This document shows, one piece after another, positions 11,801 to 24,100 of a stretch of 64,000 nucleotides of DNA. Positions within the stretch are counted from its first letter, which is position 1; the number at the start of each line of letters is the position of its first letter. Under the pieces are notes generated by a model that ran no database searches, had not been told where the DNA came from, and worked only from the letters and a program-made list of their open reading frames with translations. The stretch comes from Lichenostomus cassidix (Eukaryota > Chordata > Aves > Passeriformes > Meliphagidae), in contig CM039187.1 in NCBI GenBank assembly GCA_008360975.2, positions 16,323,094-16,387,093 on the forward strand. The letters are read 5' to 3'. A program made the translations under genes and the position numbers.

Positions 11801-13323
11801 AGTTATGGACATTGTTTAAACACCACACAGAACTGCTGCTTAATTCAGTGATGTACATACAAGTGAGGATAGTCTGTGGCTTTCTCATTGGCAGCCTAGT
11901 GCTGATGGTTCAAAAAATCTTAATTTCCTGAAAGAAAACTGAGTTCAGATGAGCTTTGAAACAAAGGAATACCATACATGTCAAGTATTATGTCGGCCCA
12001 ATTTCACTTGTTTTTTGAAAGTGGAATCACAGTCCTGATAGTAGATAATGAAAGATGCTTCTTCTCATCTTGAACGTAATCCTTCTCAGAAGTTCTCCAT
12101 CTGGATTTAATAATGACAGTGATCTCTGGAAAGTTGCTTCATTTAACATGCAGAGGGGCAAAGATGTCTTCAGTGCAGCCATATACAACTAAAAAAAATA
12201 ACCAGCAGCAAAACACTCATAATCTGAGTCATGTTGGGAAGATCCTGAGCTTTTAAGCAAATACTGATCATCTCTCATAACAGCCTCTCACTGTCTTTAG
12301 AATAAAGCTCTGCACCACCCTTCCTTTTGCAACATCTTTTACTTAGCAGTCAGTAACTGCAATATTTTTTGACTTTTCATTTTGAAGAATTTATATGTAA
12401 CCCAAAATTCCCTTTAAACTTGGTAGTAGAGGCAGAGGTACATGTTAAATGAGGCAAATAATTGAGCTAAATATAATTTTTCTGGTCTGTTTTTCAAATT
12501 CAATTTTACAGAACATTGACAAGGTGGTGTTCGTTGGCAACTTTCTCAGAATTAATATGATTTCTATGAAGGTGCTAGCATATGCTATGGATTATTGGTC
12601 CAAGGGACAGCTAAAAGCTCTGTTTTTGGAACATGAGGTAAGGAAATATATCTTGAACTTACTTCTATTTGCAAGTACAAAAATCTTGTGGTTCTTTATT
12701 TGTGAACTTTAAAGGGGAGAAATGCCATTGCTTTGAATCGAATGCATAAGCTAAGTTCTGCATAGATGCTATTTAGTGTACAAATTCATTTGAAAATACT
12801 AATTGTTAACTCCTTGGTTTGATCACTAATCTTGTGGTATGTGGGGTTAAACATTGCCCATTTCTTATTTTTGCTTTCTGACCCTGATACCAACAATGTT
12901 GTTTTGTGTGGTCTGGTATATGAAAACCTCAAGTATAATTCATTTTTATAAGTTTAATTTTGTCATGACTACCAGATGAGCAGGTTCATAATGAAAACTG
13001 CCCTGCCTCAGTATGGTATCATTATTATGGTTCTGTAATTATTTTTTTTTACAATTTTGGAGAACTAGGTAATATTTTTTCCAGTATCAGGCCCTTTCTG
13101 GTACCTAAGGATGATCTTATTAAATCATAATTCAGAGAGAATAAATATTTGGCAGGGCTGATCTTCTTTTAGTTGCCATAACAGAACTGAAAACTTTGTG
13201 TTCATGCTTCTATTTTATTTTTGAATTTGATTGGTTTTGGTTTGCTTTTGCCTTTGTTCAAAGGGTTATTTTGGAGCTGTTGGGGCTCTTCTAGAAATGC
13301 TTAAAATGACAGATGATCAGTGA
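5626..13323 (+). CDS. PANK1: Pantothenate kinase 1, C-terminal two thirds (5 exons, partial 5')
   Basis: PANK1 phosphorylates pantothenate (vitamin B5) with ATP, the first and rate-controlling step of coenzyme A synthesis, and is feedback-inhibited by acetyl-CoA. The coding parts are join(5626-5879, 7414-7590, 7979-8102, 12512-12637, 13264-13323), 741 nt, giving 246 residues plus TGA. All junctions keep frame, with split Ser codons at the first two. The product matches vertebrate PANK1 nearly residue for residue: [43 protein letters not shown], the glycine-rich SLGGGTF loop, [50 protein letters not shown] and the [15 protein letters not shown] end. The family core is about 370 residues, so about 127 N-terminal residues, including the start of the ATP-binding fold and the catalytic-Glu region, lie upstream of the window. 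ATG 5626 is an internal codon, not the start. PANK1 rather than PANK2 or PANK3 is supported by the TDDQ C-terminus, the intronic mir-107 and the SLC16A12 neighbour. PANK3 hosts mir-103 instead. Confidence 0.96.
5880..7413 (+). other. PANK1: PANK1 intron
   Basis: A 1.5-kb intron bounded by GTAAAT and TGCTTTTCTAG. I see no gene, RNA or clear repeat in it. Confidence 0.85.
7414..7590 (+). CDS. PANK1: PANK1 coding exon (SLGGGTF...GSAVAS)
   Basis: The exon is 177 nt, from TTCTAG|C to TCAAG|GTATGT. It encodes the glycine-rich LGGGTF nucleotide/CoA-contacting loop, [19 protein letters not shown] and [19 protein letters not shown]. It ends with AG of a Ser codon finished by the next exon. Confidence 0.96.
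7591..7978 (+). other. PANK1: Short PANK1 intron with internal T17-AACAG|GTGTAAGT motif
   Basis: A 388-nt intron. The acceptor used to keep the PANK1 frame (TTCCTCACACAG, AG at 7977-7978) has a weak pyrimidine tract. Inside the intron, a run of 17 T (7750-7766) leads into AACAG|GTGTAAGT at 7771/7772, a stronger-looking acceptor directly abutting a donor-like sequence. See findings. Confidence 0.8.
7979..8102 (+). CDS. PANK1: PANK1 coding exon (FGHMMSKEK...CALNE)
   Basis: The exon is 124 nt, from CACACAG|C to AATGAG|GTAAGT. It encodes [25 protein letters not shown] and [17 protein letters not shown], a highly conserved pantothenate kinase segment. Human PANK1 has Asn where this has His in FGHMM. 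It ends in phase 0. Confidence 0.96.
9537..9575. repeat. Short tandem repeat, about 14-bp period, 3 copies
   Basis: The motif AGGATATAAGT recurs at 9540 and 9554 and, truncated to AGGATATT, at 9568, each 14 bp apart. It lies 220 bp upstream of mir-107 in the PANK1 intron and has no evident function. Confidence 0.7.
9793..9876 (+). ncRNA. MIR107: mir-107 precursor hairpin
   Basis: The sequence is nearly identical to the human mir-107 stem-loop. The 5' arm (9805-9827) contains CTTTACAGTGTTGCC, the loop is about TGGCATGGAGTTCA, and the 3' arm contains AGCAGCATTGTACAGGGC. The arms pair: CTTTG with CAAAG near the base and TACAGTGTTGC with GCAGCATTGTA in the stem, with extra CTCT/AGAG pairing at the base here. 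It is on the coding strand inside a PANK1 intron, so it is expected to be processed from the PANK1 transcript. The miR-103/107 family acts in metabolic and insulin-signalling control. Differences from human are confined to the basal flank (GCATGGA for GCACAGA) and a T in CTCTTTGC. Confidence 0.98.
9842..9864 (+). ncRNA. MIR107: Mature miR-107-3p
   Basis: The 23-nt dominant arm runs from AGCAGCATTG to GGGCTATCA and is identical to vertebrate miR-107. The seed (nt 2-8) is GCAGCAU. The C and A in its last ten bases distinguish it from paralogue mir-103 at the 3' end. Confidence 0.96.
12512..12637 (+). CDS. PANK1: PANK1 coding exon ([15 protein letters not shown]...LFLEHE)
   Basis: The exon is 126 nt, phase 0 at both ends, from TTTTACAG to CATGAG|GTAAGG. 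It encodes [33 protein letters not shown] and LKALFLEHE. Human PANK1 has Arg, Val, Leu and Phe at a few of these sites, so only conservative changes are seen. Confidence 0.96.
12638..13263 (+). other. PANK1: PANK1 last intron
   Basis: A 626-nt AT-rich intron ending in a long pyrimidine-rich stretch and TTGTTCAAAG. I see no other feature. Confidence 0.85.
13264..13323 (+). CDS. PANK1: PANK1 terminal coding exon ([19 protein letters not shown], stop)
   Basis: It encodes the last 19 residues and TGA (13321-13323). GYFGAVGAL is the conserved C-terminal motif of the family; the corresponding glycine in PANK2 is the site of a common human disease mutation (established knowledge). Phase 0 continues from the previous exon. 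Confidence 0.95.
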   Translation, partial: GYFGAVGALLEMLKMTDDQ

Positions 13324-13353
13324 TGAAGCTGTCTGAGGAGATTCCTACTGCAG

Positions 13354-13360
13354 ATGCTGC
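13354..13360 (+). promoter_or_regulatory. PANK1: miR-107 seed match (7mer) in PANK1 3' UTR
   Basis: ATGCTGC is the reverse complement of miR-107 nt 2-8 (GCAGCAU). It begins 31 nt after the stop codon, outside the ribosome-covered first 15 nt. The following base is T, not A, so it is a 7mer-m8 rather than an 8mer site. Function is inferred only from the seed. Confidence 0.5.
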
Positions 13361-15074
13361 TGAATAAGAGTGAAAGCCACTACAAGGATGGAAATGAAGC
13401 CATTATGGTAGTTCTACCTGCTGGATTTGTAAATAATTTGAAATCCTTTTAGCTGATCCTTAATTTCTGGGTTTTGACCTTATACTTCAGAATTCATACT
13501 GGGAATTACGAGATTTTTTTTCTGTACACTGTATTTTTTAGGGGAAAAATGTGCAAAGTGGCCAAACGTACAGATTTTATGGATTTATTTTAAAAAATGG
13601 ATACTGCTTAATGTAGGACCGGTGATATGAGGCATCTGCTTTTCTTCTGGGGTTTACTGATTAGTGTGGTGATTTAAACTTCATTTAGTAATCACTCTAG
13701 GAGATTTTTTTATCTTATTTTCATGACGTTTCATGATTTGTTCTTGGTTTCAAATGAAACTACAAAGCTGATGCATTTTACTGTGAAAACTAGTCATTGA
13801 TTTTTCTTGCCTTTCCTTTCCTCATTAGATGAGACACTTTTTTATTTAACATCCCTATGCCCCCCCCAAAAAATAAATCTGCAAACATTCTGTGGTTAAG
13901 TGAGTTTGTTTGAAGGACTGTGAGGAAGCTTGGCAATAGCAGGGGGTTTGAGATTCACAAATTGCAACAGGAAGAGACTGCCAACTGGTTTTGCAGGAGT
14001 GATTCTTTCTATAATAAACATTTTAAGCAAGATGTGAACTAAAACTTTAATTATTCAATTGGCACTAAAATGAAAACGTGTTTCTATTGAAAACCTCTGA
14101 TCTACATGAAGCATTCTGTAGTAAAGATGTTATTTATATGGTACACACTTGGCATTAGATGGCAAAGAGAGATTGTTTTCACTTGTCTGTCTGTAGTCTG
14201 CAAGTTTTAACTTGTTCTTAATTGAAAACAACTGATAACAGCGTTATTAAAAGCCCAATTACTAAAATCAGGAAAATACTGATTAAAGTATTTTCTGCTT
14301 TTAAGTTAGTGTTAACTTTCTCTCCAGGACACTAAAATTTGAGTGTTTATTCCAATACAGTATTTTCTACCTTTTCTGATTCGTGGACCTCTCTAGATTT
14401 TTTTTCCCAAGTTGAATTGAGATCCCTTTGAAATCTATGTACTTAGGTTCTTGCAGAGCATGTGTGAACTTGCTTACCTTAGACACCTTGAGGGCTCCCA
14501 AGTGAGAGGCTGAAAAACAGTTCATAAATTATTTCATCTTGTAAGACTATATGTGATGTCACATAATGTAAATGACTCATCAAAGGGACAGTATAAAATT
14601 CAGTATATTTTTGGAAGGGGGTTTATTTCACTTTTCTAAGTCATTAACTTCCATGTCTCCCAAATGTTGAAAAATGGTAATATTAACTGAAGTGTTAACT
14701 TGTCTGATGGAAATAAAGACCACTACTGTTTTGACAGTTTTAATGTATCTGTGGAATTCATTTCTTGAAAGTAGTGATGTGAATACATAACACCTTTTGT
14801 TGTGACATACATGACTACTTATTTCCATGATAATTGTTTGGTTCTTGATGTGGTTTTAGTCTTCATTACAAAGCTTTAGTCTTTGAAGCCTTTTTCCTGC
14901 TTAAAGTTGACTTTAAAGGACTGTAAACCAAAAGAAGAGATGACATATTATTAGTTGAAGTTGATACTTTCTGTAATATTGAGCTTGATATAAGTGCAGA
15001 TGGTTCTGCTCAGTGCCTCTATTTTTTTAATAAAGAAAACTTTGATTAAGGTTATTGGCTAAGTTTTGCCTGCA

Positions 15075-15080
15075 AATAAA
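15075..15080 (+). terminator. PANK1: Candidate PANK1 poly(A) signal AATAAA
   Basis: This is a canonical hexamer with a T/G-rich element 20-40 nt downstream. A second AATAAA is at 15029-15034. It is chosen on context only. Confidence 0.55.
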
Positions 15081-15100
15081 GATTCATTTGGACATTGTTT

Positions 15101-18100
15101 TGGTTTTTTTAAGGAAGACTTCGGAATGTTAAGAGGTAGCTGCACTTCGTATGATAAACAGTAGAGGGAAGCACGACATTGGCCATGTTACTGCTTGCTT
15201 GGTTTGTTTCAGGGAAATATCCTGTCTTCTCCATCGTCTGTTTTTTAAGGGAATTTGATATGGGAATGTCTGTTATCTAGGTGTTCTTGCATTCTTTGCG
15301 TTTAGACTTATGTGAAGGAAGACTATAGTGTTAAGTAAACAAGTATGAAATAGAAGTCCTTTTAAGATTAAAATCTTCTACTTCTCAAAAAAACCCCAAA
15401 CCCAAACAAACAAAAAAACCAACCAACCAAAAAAAGCAAAAAAAACCCAGCAAAACAACAACAATAACAACAAAACAAACAAACAAAAAAGAAAAAACAA
15501 AAACCACCACCAAAAAAAAAGAAAAAAACCAACAAAAAAACAACCTAGCAAGCCATTCAGAGAAATAGATAAGGACTTTGAAGATGCACAAGTTGAGGCT
15601 GTGTGGTTAAGAAAGAAAAGCACAATCCTGGTAGCCTTGAAGTTAGCTGTAAGATTATAGGGACTCTCACGTAAGTTGATCCCAGCAGTTCTAAGAGAAG
15701 CACAAAATAAAATTTTAACCTAAAAGTGCTGGTTTCAAATTTAAATTCTTAATAGGTTAATTGCTGTAGTTAAAAGAATGAGAAAAAGTACTCTAAATTG
15801 TATATTACATAAATATGTACACCTGATTGGGAACAATTAGCAGACTAAATTAATAGGGTGGAGAGTTGTGGAAAGTCATGAAGGAGGAGAAACTACAGGA
15901 AAATGGCATTGTAAATTCAATCCTTCCTTTCCAGAGGGAGAAAAGCCTACTTCAAAACTATTTCTTTGTTTCCTTGAAAGCTACATTTGGCTATTTTCTT
16001 CTGTGTCCCCACCAGCTGTGCCATCATATGAATCTATTACTGTAAGTTGCTTCTTTACCTTCAGACTTTGCCTGCCTCCACTAATCCCAGCTCTTGATTT
16101 CCTCCTCCGTGTTCCGCCTCCATAATTAAGGTAATGGATGAATGACAGTGTGGTTGATTTCTGGCACCCTTACAATATTTTTGCCATAGGGGAGCATTTT
16201 GGGGCATTTCTAAGAGCATTGGTGTTGTCTTGAATTTTTCTGATTGTGTTTGGTATGCAGTTGCTGTCTACAGCCATCTGTTGGAAGGGATTCCCCAAGG
16301 TGCCCCACTTCATCATCCAGAGGCATGCAAAGAGTCTGAAAACAGCCTTGCTCAACTCCACAGATAGACTTCTGCTATAACCGGTATGAACTGAAGGTTT
16401 GTGCAAGCGAAGTTCAACTCCAAAGAATATTATTGACAACCTAGAAATACCCAGATTCTTGGATCTTTTTTGTTTTGGAAATGGTGAGGTTGAAGAAGCA
16501 GACTTCCCTAAGGGACATCAGTGTATTGTAGATTTCATGTGTGTTGGAAATACTTAGTATAAATGAAAGAGACCTCTTAAAAGGCCAAGCTTTGTTAATC
16601 TAGCTTCTGTTTCTGAAATGTGGTAATTATTCAGGTAAATTGGAACAGAACGAGTTGGACTCATTGCTCTCAATCATCATGGCTTGTGCCAGGATCTGCT
16701 TCATTTGGACTTGAACATTTGTTTTTGAATCACATGCTGCTCTGTTCATTCTCTCCCCACCACCACCAAGAAACCCCAATTTTTTGACTAAAAATCTAAT
16801 TAGATCCCCTAGGAAGGAAGGTCTGTGTTTTAAAGTAAGATTTTAGGACTAAAGTATTGAGGGAAAATCCCTAGTGCTGGATGAAGAGTGAGAGACAGCT
16901 AAGAGTATTTACTTTATCAGATTGATAGAGAAGGCTAGCATGGGGTACATGGGGGCAGTACAAGATCTGAGTTCCAGGACAAATAGGATGCTTGCAGTTC
17001 ATTCCAACCTCAGCAAAGCTGTCCTGGTGTTTCACTGTTATCAGCACTTCTGTTCCCATTAGACTGTCACAAGATACTTGCAAGTGATTTTTGGCAGGAC
17101 ACAGCAGAACTTTAGAGATGGGAGAACCATATGGGGTTGAACTGATGACAAAATAAACATACATGATTGTTTCCAGTCGGATGAGGAGTTCTACTGGGTT
17201 GTGTTTTTAAAGTGCAAGGTGTCTTTGAATTTGGGATTAAATAAAATACAAGCTATGAAAAAGACTGCGGTCTGCTTTGTATCTTGGTACCTGGAATGAA
17301 GGAGGGTAAACAACGTGAAATGGCAGTGTGTTTTATTAAAATAATGTGTCATTCCCTGTTCTTAAGTAGTTTTGCTTATTTTCTTGTGGTGATCAGGGCA
17401 CTTCCACCTTTGGAAGTGACTTTCCAAGTTGACAACTTCTTAGTTTTCAGGGTTTTGGGTGGGTGATCCATTCATCTCTCCAAATTTAAACGTTTGAGTG
17501 AATCTGGGCATTTACTACAAAGCAGAAGTTGCACTTCAGCAAATGCTGATGTACCAAAGCAGCCTTGGCAGTGTTTGTACAGGGCTGAGTTTACCCCCAT
17601 TACAGAGATTTCTGTTTATGCACATCCATGAGGATGTGGCCTCAGCTAACCATGTTACAACTTCCTCTTATAGTATATTAGAATTTTTTTTTCCAAATTG
17701 TGTGCTTTTTGGGGTTTAAAAAATGGGTGGTGGGGGTTTTTTTGTTTAAACTTTAAAAAAGTTCTTTTGTGACAAGAACTTTTGCTTGCAAGGGAACACA
17801 TTTTGTGCTGCATTCTTGAAAGCATCAAGGAACAATGCTTAGAGCAATACAGTCTCATGGTGAACAGACACTGGTTTGATAATGCATTTTGTCCAACAGA
17901 GACATCGGTGCTTCAAGCAACAAGATGGTGTGGCCACTGGTATGCTGGGACTTGTTCAGGGGATTTGTTTTGCATTAACATGTTCACAAACTGCCCAAAA
18001 ATAAAACAGCTCGTCTCAGCTTGTAGGAGTTTTTAATGCAAATGCTAGGTTGGGTGGAAGTGGAAATAAGTGTGTTTCAGTACGGATGAAGAAATGAATG

Positions 18101-21100
18101 TCTCAAGCCATGCTGATCAAAATGCTCTTTCCTACAAGCTTTTATAACATCTGCATCAGCTGGGAGACTGCAGTCAAACTATTCTCATGTAAGGCAGTAA
18201 ATCATTACCAACCTGCAGACGTAATACTGGGTTGGGATAGTAGCATTGTTATCTACTCTGCTGCCTCTGCCCCCTCTGTCCTCCCACTGGAATCACCCCA
18301 GTGACAGCCTGGTTGTCAGCAGGAGGCAATGGAGGCAGCCCAGCAAATATGGTCTGTGAACATCTGCTTTGTGAAATGCAATGGTGTGATGTGGGCAAGC
18401 CAACTGAAGCCATGAGAGCCTTCTCTGAAAAGATTGGATAGGCTTCACCTGGAGATAAAAATAAAAACTTATTATTGGAATTGATTTGAACAGTGAGAAC
18501 ACACTCTTGTTTTGAGAATTGTTCTTACTCTTTATATATTTTTTAAAATTAACTGTAAAATGATGCGTCCTAATGAAAAAACCCTAAATGAGCAAATGAA
18601 TTGAGCATTTTCAAAGATGGCTGTCTATATGAATCACAAAATGCTGAGTGTACTTTTAAAAATTTTAGTTCCTTTTAGTAGAATTGTTTTGTTTTTTGAG
18701 CAACCTCACCCCTACTGCTATTTGAATAAGTAAACAAAAACATGCTGTTCCTCTGTCCTAAGCATGGAGCATGCTGTTACCCAGCTAGCCTTCAGCATAT
18801 TGCACTTGGCTACAAAAAAAAGGCTGTGCACAAAAAAATCCAGAAATATTTACAAGATAAGCCAAAACCACTCCCAAATTTCTCAGTGTTTGTCACTTCT
18901 GTTTTAGCTTAGAAAATAAGTGTTCTCTTCAAATATAGGAGGTTTGTAGCCTTCTCCCCAGCACATTTGCCCGTGAAGTGTAGCAGCCCCCAAGCATGAC
19001 TGGTTTGCCTCTTTGATGGGGGGAAAGCAGTGCTAGAGTAGCTAAAACTGCTTCCTGATGATGGCTGCAGGCTGACCCATAACACACTTCACACCTGCTC
19101 TTGTACAGCTAGGGAGAAAACATTCAGGAACTGAATTTCTCTCCACACCTTTCATCACATAAGAAATTGTATTAAAAAATTTAAACAGAAAAGGCACCAA
19201 ACCCTGCAGGCTAATTCACCTTTTGTTCATGGGAAGAATATAGAGGTCAGCTTAGTTCTGTGCAAGAACACTTACTTTTTCAATTTCTGATCTTTTTCTC
19301 CTCAATTTGGAACTTGGTTTTTTTCAGGTGCCATGCAACATATATCTCAGTTCCAGCTCTCCTACCTGAAAGGGTTATAAAATTGTCTTTGTGAGATTTT
19401 CATGAACATCTGGTTCACAGCATTATGGGAATGTGCTTAAAAGTTTTATTTGATGTACCTACTGTAATGTTCTAAGACACCAGCTCTGGAGTTATAAGCC
19501 CCTTTATCAGGCTAGGAGCAAAAGAGCTGCTACTGACACCACTCTGGGGAGTCCATTGACTGCAGGCATAGGACACTACAGAAGTTTGTCTGAAGGCGAT
19601 TGTTAGGCAATTGAAATATCTTTATTCACAAAAGTATAAGAACTGGCTCTTCCTTTTCCAGCCTATTTGCCTTTCAGACCCATTGGAGGAGAGAAGGTAA
19701 TTTAGAGTCAGTTCCCTTTCAGTCCCTGACCGTTCCACTTGCCCTGCTGTGCTAGGAAGTAGTGGTGTATGACTGGCAGCTGAGCAAGGGGAACTTTGGG
19801 ACACACGCGCGAAAAAAGGCAGAACATCAGAGAACTTTTTTAAAAAACAAACAAAAAAAGCTTTCCTAAAATATTATTCCAGCTTGAATCAGAAATATGT
19901 CAATGAGGTTTCTGTCACCAGTTATAAAGTTAGCAGCACTAGCCTTAGAGGAATGGAATGGTTGATAATCCTATTGCCCTGGGGGAGAGGGAGCAGAGCC
20001 CTGGCAGTGCTGGGATGGCAGCAGCCTGACCAGCCTGGCTGCCACGTGGCTGATACTGAAATGCAAGGCCATGGATAATCAATGCTGTAATATTTACCAA
20101 AACATTGTGCTACTCAGAGCAGATAGTTTCTGATGAACTTTAAGCTAGCTCTGGCTTAGGTCTCTGTCTGTACATGCTTAACTCAGAGAGAAAAAAGCAA
20201 GTGGATGGGGAAAAAAGACGTTGTACCATGCAAAGGGGGAAAAAATTATTAATTATGTGTTGCATAAGTGCCCCTGCAATTAATCTGGTACATCTCCAAA
20301 TGAAACAGAAATCTTTGATGCTTGTAACTTTCTGTGTGGAATGACAATAGTTTCTGTGGTTGTTAACTCTGCAAATGTTTGCTGTAGATACTATCAATGG
20401 GAATATTTTATTTAAAGGAGTGCATTAAAGTTTAAACCAAAGAAACTTTTTTCCCCAGCCTGTGAACACAGCTCATACAATAATTAGGTAGTAAAAACTA
20501 AATAGAAAGCAGTCCTAGGTGTTAAGCTGGGTGTTTTACGGGTGAGCTGGAGCAAAAATGTGTCCAGAAGCAAAGTATACCCTGGGTTGGGTGAGGAACT
20601 CTCTCTGAAAGACACAGCAGTCAGCAAACACCAGCCAGAGTTTGGTCTGAGGTACAGCAAGTTCTTGCCAAATGACTGATTTTCTGTGTTATGGAGGTGT
20701 GAAGAATTGGTGGTGGATTACATCTTCTTCTGCCTGGTATTGTGTGCTGATTTGGAGACTAGGATAAAGACCACCTGCACTGCCTTCAGGCCCTGATCCC
20801 CAATTCAACCTCTTTTAGCTTGTGCATTTTCCTGAGAGCTGCTACAGGTAAGGGTGTTGATGCTGAGCAGGATAAGCTGCTAGCACCATTTCATCTGCAG
20901 AGCACAGCAAGCCATACTTGTCATCCAAAAGACCAAAAAGATGCTATGAAAAGTTACAGAGTGATGGAAATGGTTGGGTCTCCCCAGACTGGAGTGATGT
21001 TGCAGCCTATCTTTGGTGTCAGATTCCTGTATGGATTGAAGTAACCCAAACTTCTGGTCCACAGTTAAATGAATATGGAAGAAAGACTGGAATAGCTGTT

Positions 21101-24100
21101 CAAAGGCTTGCTTCCAAGGACAACTAATTAAAATTTATTATTCCCATGCTGTGAAAGATTCCAATGTCTAATTAAGTTTTTCTTCTGATGGGAAATTTCA
21201 AAATGTCTACATTTCATTTCACTTTTTCCACCAAAAAAAGCCTGCTAGCAAGGAAGCCTAGCAGGCTGCCAAAAGCAAGTAATTTGAAATCCAAGTTTTT
21301 TTAAAAGTTCCTGCATTTGTACAGCCAGATTTTGTTGAATGATGTTTCCATAGGGCATTTGTAGTGATGAATCTGTGTTTTCCAGTGAAAAGTTGTTGCA
21401 CTTGCTAGCTGGAATACAGATCTTTGTAACATACATGCAAATAAATGGTTCCAAAAATGTTACAGTGTGTGCTTGGACCAAGGACTTCCATGACCTGCGG
21501 ATAAAGAGGAGCAAGGAAGGAGATTTGAAATGTAGAAGTTTGTAATCAGTAAAAGGAGATGAATCATCCTCTTGCTAAACTAATACTAAATATTGATCTG
21601 CCTGTACTTATTTTATATCAAGAAAGAGAGGATACTTCTGCCAAAATTTCCCAATATTCTGGAAGATGATGCACTCAGTTGGTAGCAAGACGTACCCTCA
21701 TCTAGTGTTGAGTGTTATTAGAAACTGGTTTGAAATGCATCTTTTGGTCTGATGCCTTATGACAGTCTTATGTTCCAGGAATTGCTAGTGTCCATGAAAA
21801 CGTGAGGAGGCCATGGAATAATAATTAAATACTTCCTTTTATCTATCCCAGATTACATATATGACTTACACAGCCACATATTTTTAGGAATTCATCGCAG
21901 TCTTTTGATCCCTTGTTAAAATCTTGTATGTCAGCAAGAAACAGAGCTTTCCTTCACCTCCAGAAAGGAGCCTCTGCTCCCAAGTGATGGGTACTTTACC
22001 TTCTTGCCTTGGTGTTGGCAAAATCTGAACTCTAGCTGCAGACAGGAGGTTCAAGGGACATATAGTTTCCCCAGTCTTTGGTTTAATTTTGTAGAGATGC
22101 CAGGGAAGCTGTGTTCCCTTGGGTATAGGATGCCCAAAGGCTGTAGATCGAAATGTTAGTGAGCAGATCTGGCAAGGTTACTCTGAGGATGCCATTGCAG
22201 CATGTCCCTGTAGTGTTGGGTGGCTGCAACAGAGAGATGAGAGAAGAGGGCAGTGGAAGGAGGGCAGTGAAGTTTTCAGTTTCCAACAGATATTTGTATA
22301 TAAAGGTTCAATTTAAGAACATTCATTGCATAGGAAAGCCGTTCATCAACTGTGCCATGGCACCTAACCATCCTCCAAACTGTGAAAACATTTTACCTGT
22401 TGAATCCCGTAGTATTATACCCTCTGTTTATTTTTGTGGTTGGCAAAGTTTGAGAGAGTGTAAAGGTATTACTCTTGTTTGCACAGGAGCCAAACCAAAA
22501 CAAGCCCTTCCCCAGTTGTGTTTTCTTTGCCTGGTCAGGCACTCCAGGTGAGCATGTGCTCTTTTCATATCTTGATTGCAACTCTAGAGAAAGCAACATG
22601 TATAGTCCAGCAACTTTGGAAGGATTAGGGCCATTATTGGTGAGTTCTTTTGTCTTGCTTGTCCAACTGGTTGTTTATCTGGTGTCAGCAGTTGAAACCT
22701 GCATGAGAAAAATTCATGACAAAAGGAAGCCTGTCATGAGTGTGTAAAACACGAGTGTAACCCAAACCCTGGGATTTCTATTACTGTTAGAGTTTTGATC
22801 CAAGAACCAAATGGAGTCATGAATTTTGTTTTGGTAATATCTAGCTTCTGAAACTTCAGTGCTTAGAATAAATTTTTATAAAAATTAAATAGCACAAAAA
22901 TGTTTTAGAGTTGTTGTAGCACCAAGGGCACGTCAGCAGAGCAGAAATGCCTCTCTGCATTTCCCTGGCATGTACAATGCACCATGTGCTGTGGTGCTCT
23001 GACAATTTCCACACCACGAGAAACATTACCTGTTGTTGACCCAGATGTCAAAGTGTCACTAGCCAACACAGATAACCACTGTCATTCCCACTGCTGATGG
23101 GGAGTTGTTATAGAGATGCTGCCAACCAGACTCGCAGAGGAAGTTTGCTGCAATGTTGAGATTCCCAATCTCTTTACCAGCAGCTTCATGCACAGACCAT
23201 CTTGTTCACAGTATTATCTTGCAGTGTTAAGCAGTTCAAATAAAGTCTGCTGCAGTTATGTTAGCAGTATATTTTGGCAAAGGAAATCTTCCAACATGGA
23301 GCACGGTTTCATACAGGTAAGATTAAAAATCTTTCCAAAATATTAAAGTACCATAAAAAAGAGGGGAAAAAAAGATCAAAAACTCAACCAGCAAGTAAGA
23401 GCTGCACTTTTTTTTGTTCAAGGACAAGTTTTTGTTACTCACTTGCATGGTGGGGAAAACCTAGCCCCTTTTCTCTTGAACTGCCATGGGCCACACACTG
23501 CAGGAGGGGGCTGTGCTTATGTTAGGGAAGGTGTACAGAGGTGGTGTGGGCTGCCCAGTGTGCAACTTCATCCCACAGTGTGCAGAAGGAGGGAAAAGAT
23601 CATTCTCTCCTAGTTGTCTTGTGCTGCTGTGTGGCATTGAGTTGCTCTAGTGTAAACTTCACCTAGAAAGGGAAGTCTTTTCCAATTAATAATCTACCCT
23701 GAAGCTGCCATGCTTACCCAAATCATGTATGCTTGAACTCATCCTGAAGACCAGCAGAGCAAACACCTCCCTGGCACCCTCCAAGGGCTCTGCTTGCACA
23801 CTCCTGGGAGCTTTGCTCTTGCTTTTTATAGGAGCACCAACAGGCAGCAGGGTCGAGGGGAAAAGAGAAGAACCAAGCAGCTCTTTCTGGGAACAAGAAG
23901 GGTAAGAAAAGATCCCATTTTATCTTTGTTCTCATGGAAAGTGTCACAGGATGTTTAATGTCCTCTCTGAGCAAAGACCTGCTGTTTTCCAGATCTTGCC
24001 TGAAAACACATGCAGTATTCAGCAGGCCACTTAGTTTATCTTTCTTGGATAAACAGAAGGCTGTTGGAATTTGAAACTTGTTCCAAGAGTCTAGGGTCCA

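Larger units (their letters stand above)
8103..12511 (+). other. PANK1: PANK1 intron hosting mir-107
   Basis: A 4.4-kb intron from GTAAGT to CAATTTTACAG. It carries the mir-107 hairpin about 1.7 kb after the donor, as in human where mir-107 is intronic in PANK1. It also holds an A/C-rich patch (about 8707-8750), a short inverted repeat (8664-8687, 10-bp arms, 4-nt loop) and a 14-bp-period triplication near 9537-9575. I see no other gene. Confidence 0.88.
13324..15100 (+). other. PANK1: PANK1 3' UTR (end approximate)
   Basis: This is noncoding, AT-rich sequence after the stop. AATAAA hexamers occur at 13872, 14013, 14712, 15029 and 15075. The 15075 signal has a T/G-rich downstream stretch (GTTTTGGTTTTTTT), so I put the main end near 15.1 kb. 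Earlier hexamers could give shorter forms. The true end cannot be read from sequence alone. Confidence 0.65.

Noticed and set aside
15378..15623. Minus-strand open frame of Phe/Leu/Val/Trp
   Set aside because: It is a translation of the A/C low-complexity tract, not a membrane protein gene.
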